A DNA stretch of 64,000 nt from Agrobacterium cucumeris (lineage in GTDB: Bacteria; Pseudomonadota; Alphaproteobacteria; Rhizobiales; Rhizobiaceae). Shown here one piece after another: positions 63,816 through 64,000 of this stretch. How positions within the stretch are numbered: position 1 is the stretch's first letter; each line of letters opens with the position of its first letter. The position numbers and the translations under genes are program-made. Where the stretch lies: positions 1 through 64,000 of the forward strand of contig NZ_CP080389.1 in the NCBI RefSeq assembly GCF_030036535.1, written 5' to 3'. The notes under the pieces were generated by a model. The model saw only the letters and a program-made list of their open reading frames with translations, was not told the DNA's origin and ran no database searches.

Positions 63816-64000
63816 ATGAGAAGAATGAATCATCTAAAAGGGACGAGCCGCATTCTGGCAGCACTTGCTATTGGCGTGTCCTGGGCGGCGTCTCCGGCCC
63901 AGGCCCAGTCGGTAAGCGATGACGTCGTGAAGATCGGCGTGCTTACGGATATGTCTGGCGTTTACTCGGATATGAACGGGCAGGGGTCGGTAGTCGCCGC
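63816..64000 (+). CDS. ABC transporter substrate-binding protein, partial
   Basis: First 61 codons of a binding protein that runs off the window. A signal peptide (RILAALAIGVSWAASPAQAQ) is followed by VSDDVVKIGVLTDMSGVYSDM, the start of a type-1 periplasmic binding fold as in LivJ/UrtA proteins. It is the last gene seen in the operon, 49 bases after the permease. Confidence 0.9.
   Translation, partial: MRRMNHLKGTSRILAALAIGVSWAASPAQAQSVSDDVVKIGVLTDMSGVYSDMNGQGSVVA

Noticed and set aside
1..64000. tRNA, rRNA and CRISPR arrays
   Set aside because: I looked for tRNA-like cloverleaf ends, rRNA motifs and regularly spaced direct repeats and saw none; a dedicated scan could still find a degenerate case.
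1..64000. Ti-plasmid identity from the IetAS and repABC genes
   Set aside because: No vir, tra, trb, T-DNA border or opine synthesis genes are in the window; only relatedness to that plasmid family can be claimed.

Overview
This window is a stretch of a repABC-type plasmid (or chromid) from a Rhizobiaceae bacterium, most likely of the Agrobacterium/Allorhizobium/Rhizobium group. Four kinds of evidence point there: a complete repA-repB-repC cassette at the left edge, a ttuABCDE-type tartrate utilization locus like those of grapevine Agrobacterium vitis plasmids, SyrB-type proteins, and an IetAS (AAA ATPase plus subtilase) module first described from Ti plasmids. No rRNA, tRNA or core housekeeping genes were seen, which fits an accessory replicon.

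Layout. 1-4.2 kb: repABC, a small antisense RNA between repB and repC, and a 0.44-kb non-coding segment bracketed by two copies of a 16-bp perfect palindrome (candidate parS/incompatibility sites). 4.3-6.1 kb: a two-gene Septu-like module (ATPase plus HNH nuclease). 6.2-8.7 kb: a minus-strand operon of Phd-type antitoxin, PIN toxin, second small antitoxin-like protein, small DUF protein and tyrosine recombinase. 9.0-11.9 kb: a second tyrosine recombinase divergent from a DUF1403-ScpB pair, with dense palindromes between them. 12-15 kb: a secreted hypothetical protein and a chemoreceptor. 15.1-18.84 kb: a Tn5053/Tn7-like TniA-TniB-TniQ unit whose right end has removed the 5' end of an RHE_PE00001-family gene. 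20-20.9 kb: three small genes.

20.9-35.3 kb is a defence-type island: IetAS, a small partner, a zinc-ribbon/PD-(D/E)XK-like nuclease gene split cleanly by an IS5-like element, a HEPN-domain protein, a hypothetical protein, a DUF6035 (CoiA-like) protein, an AbiJ-NTD4 protein and a Gabija-like OLD nuclease/UvrD helicase pair. It is closed by an IS110-family (IS1111-group) element with a structured 3' non-coding region that may encode a bridge (seek) RNA.

37.1-48.4 kb: tartrate catabolism. A LysR regulator (TtuA) diverges from the transporter TtuB, followed by TtuC, TtuD and TtuE; then a GntR regulator diverges from a tripartite tricarboxylate transporter (TctC, TctB, TctA) that has a second copy of ttuC inserted between tctC and tctB. 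The two ttuC copies share about 1,072 bp in which I found no difference. 48.7-53.2 kb: MarR regulator divergent from an FAD monooxygenase, MFS exporter and patatin-like lipoprotein. 53.6-55.6 kb: two tandem SyrB-like genes and a decayed HD-GYP gene. 55.6-64 kb: an ornithine-cyclodeaminase-like gene and a very large molybdopterin oxidoreductase-reductase-ferredoxin fusion on the minus strand, divergent from a branched-chain-amino-acid-type ABC transporter whose binding protein runs off the right edge. The last block probably imports and oxidises a nitrogen-containing small molecule (inference).
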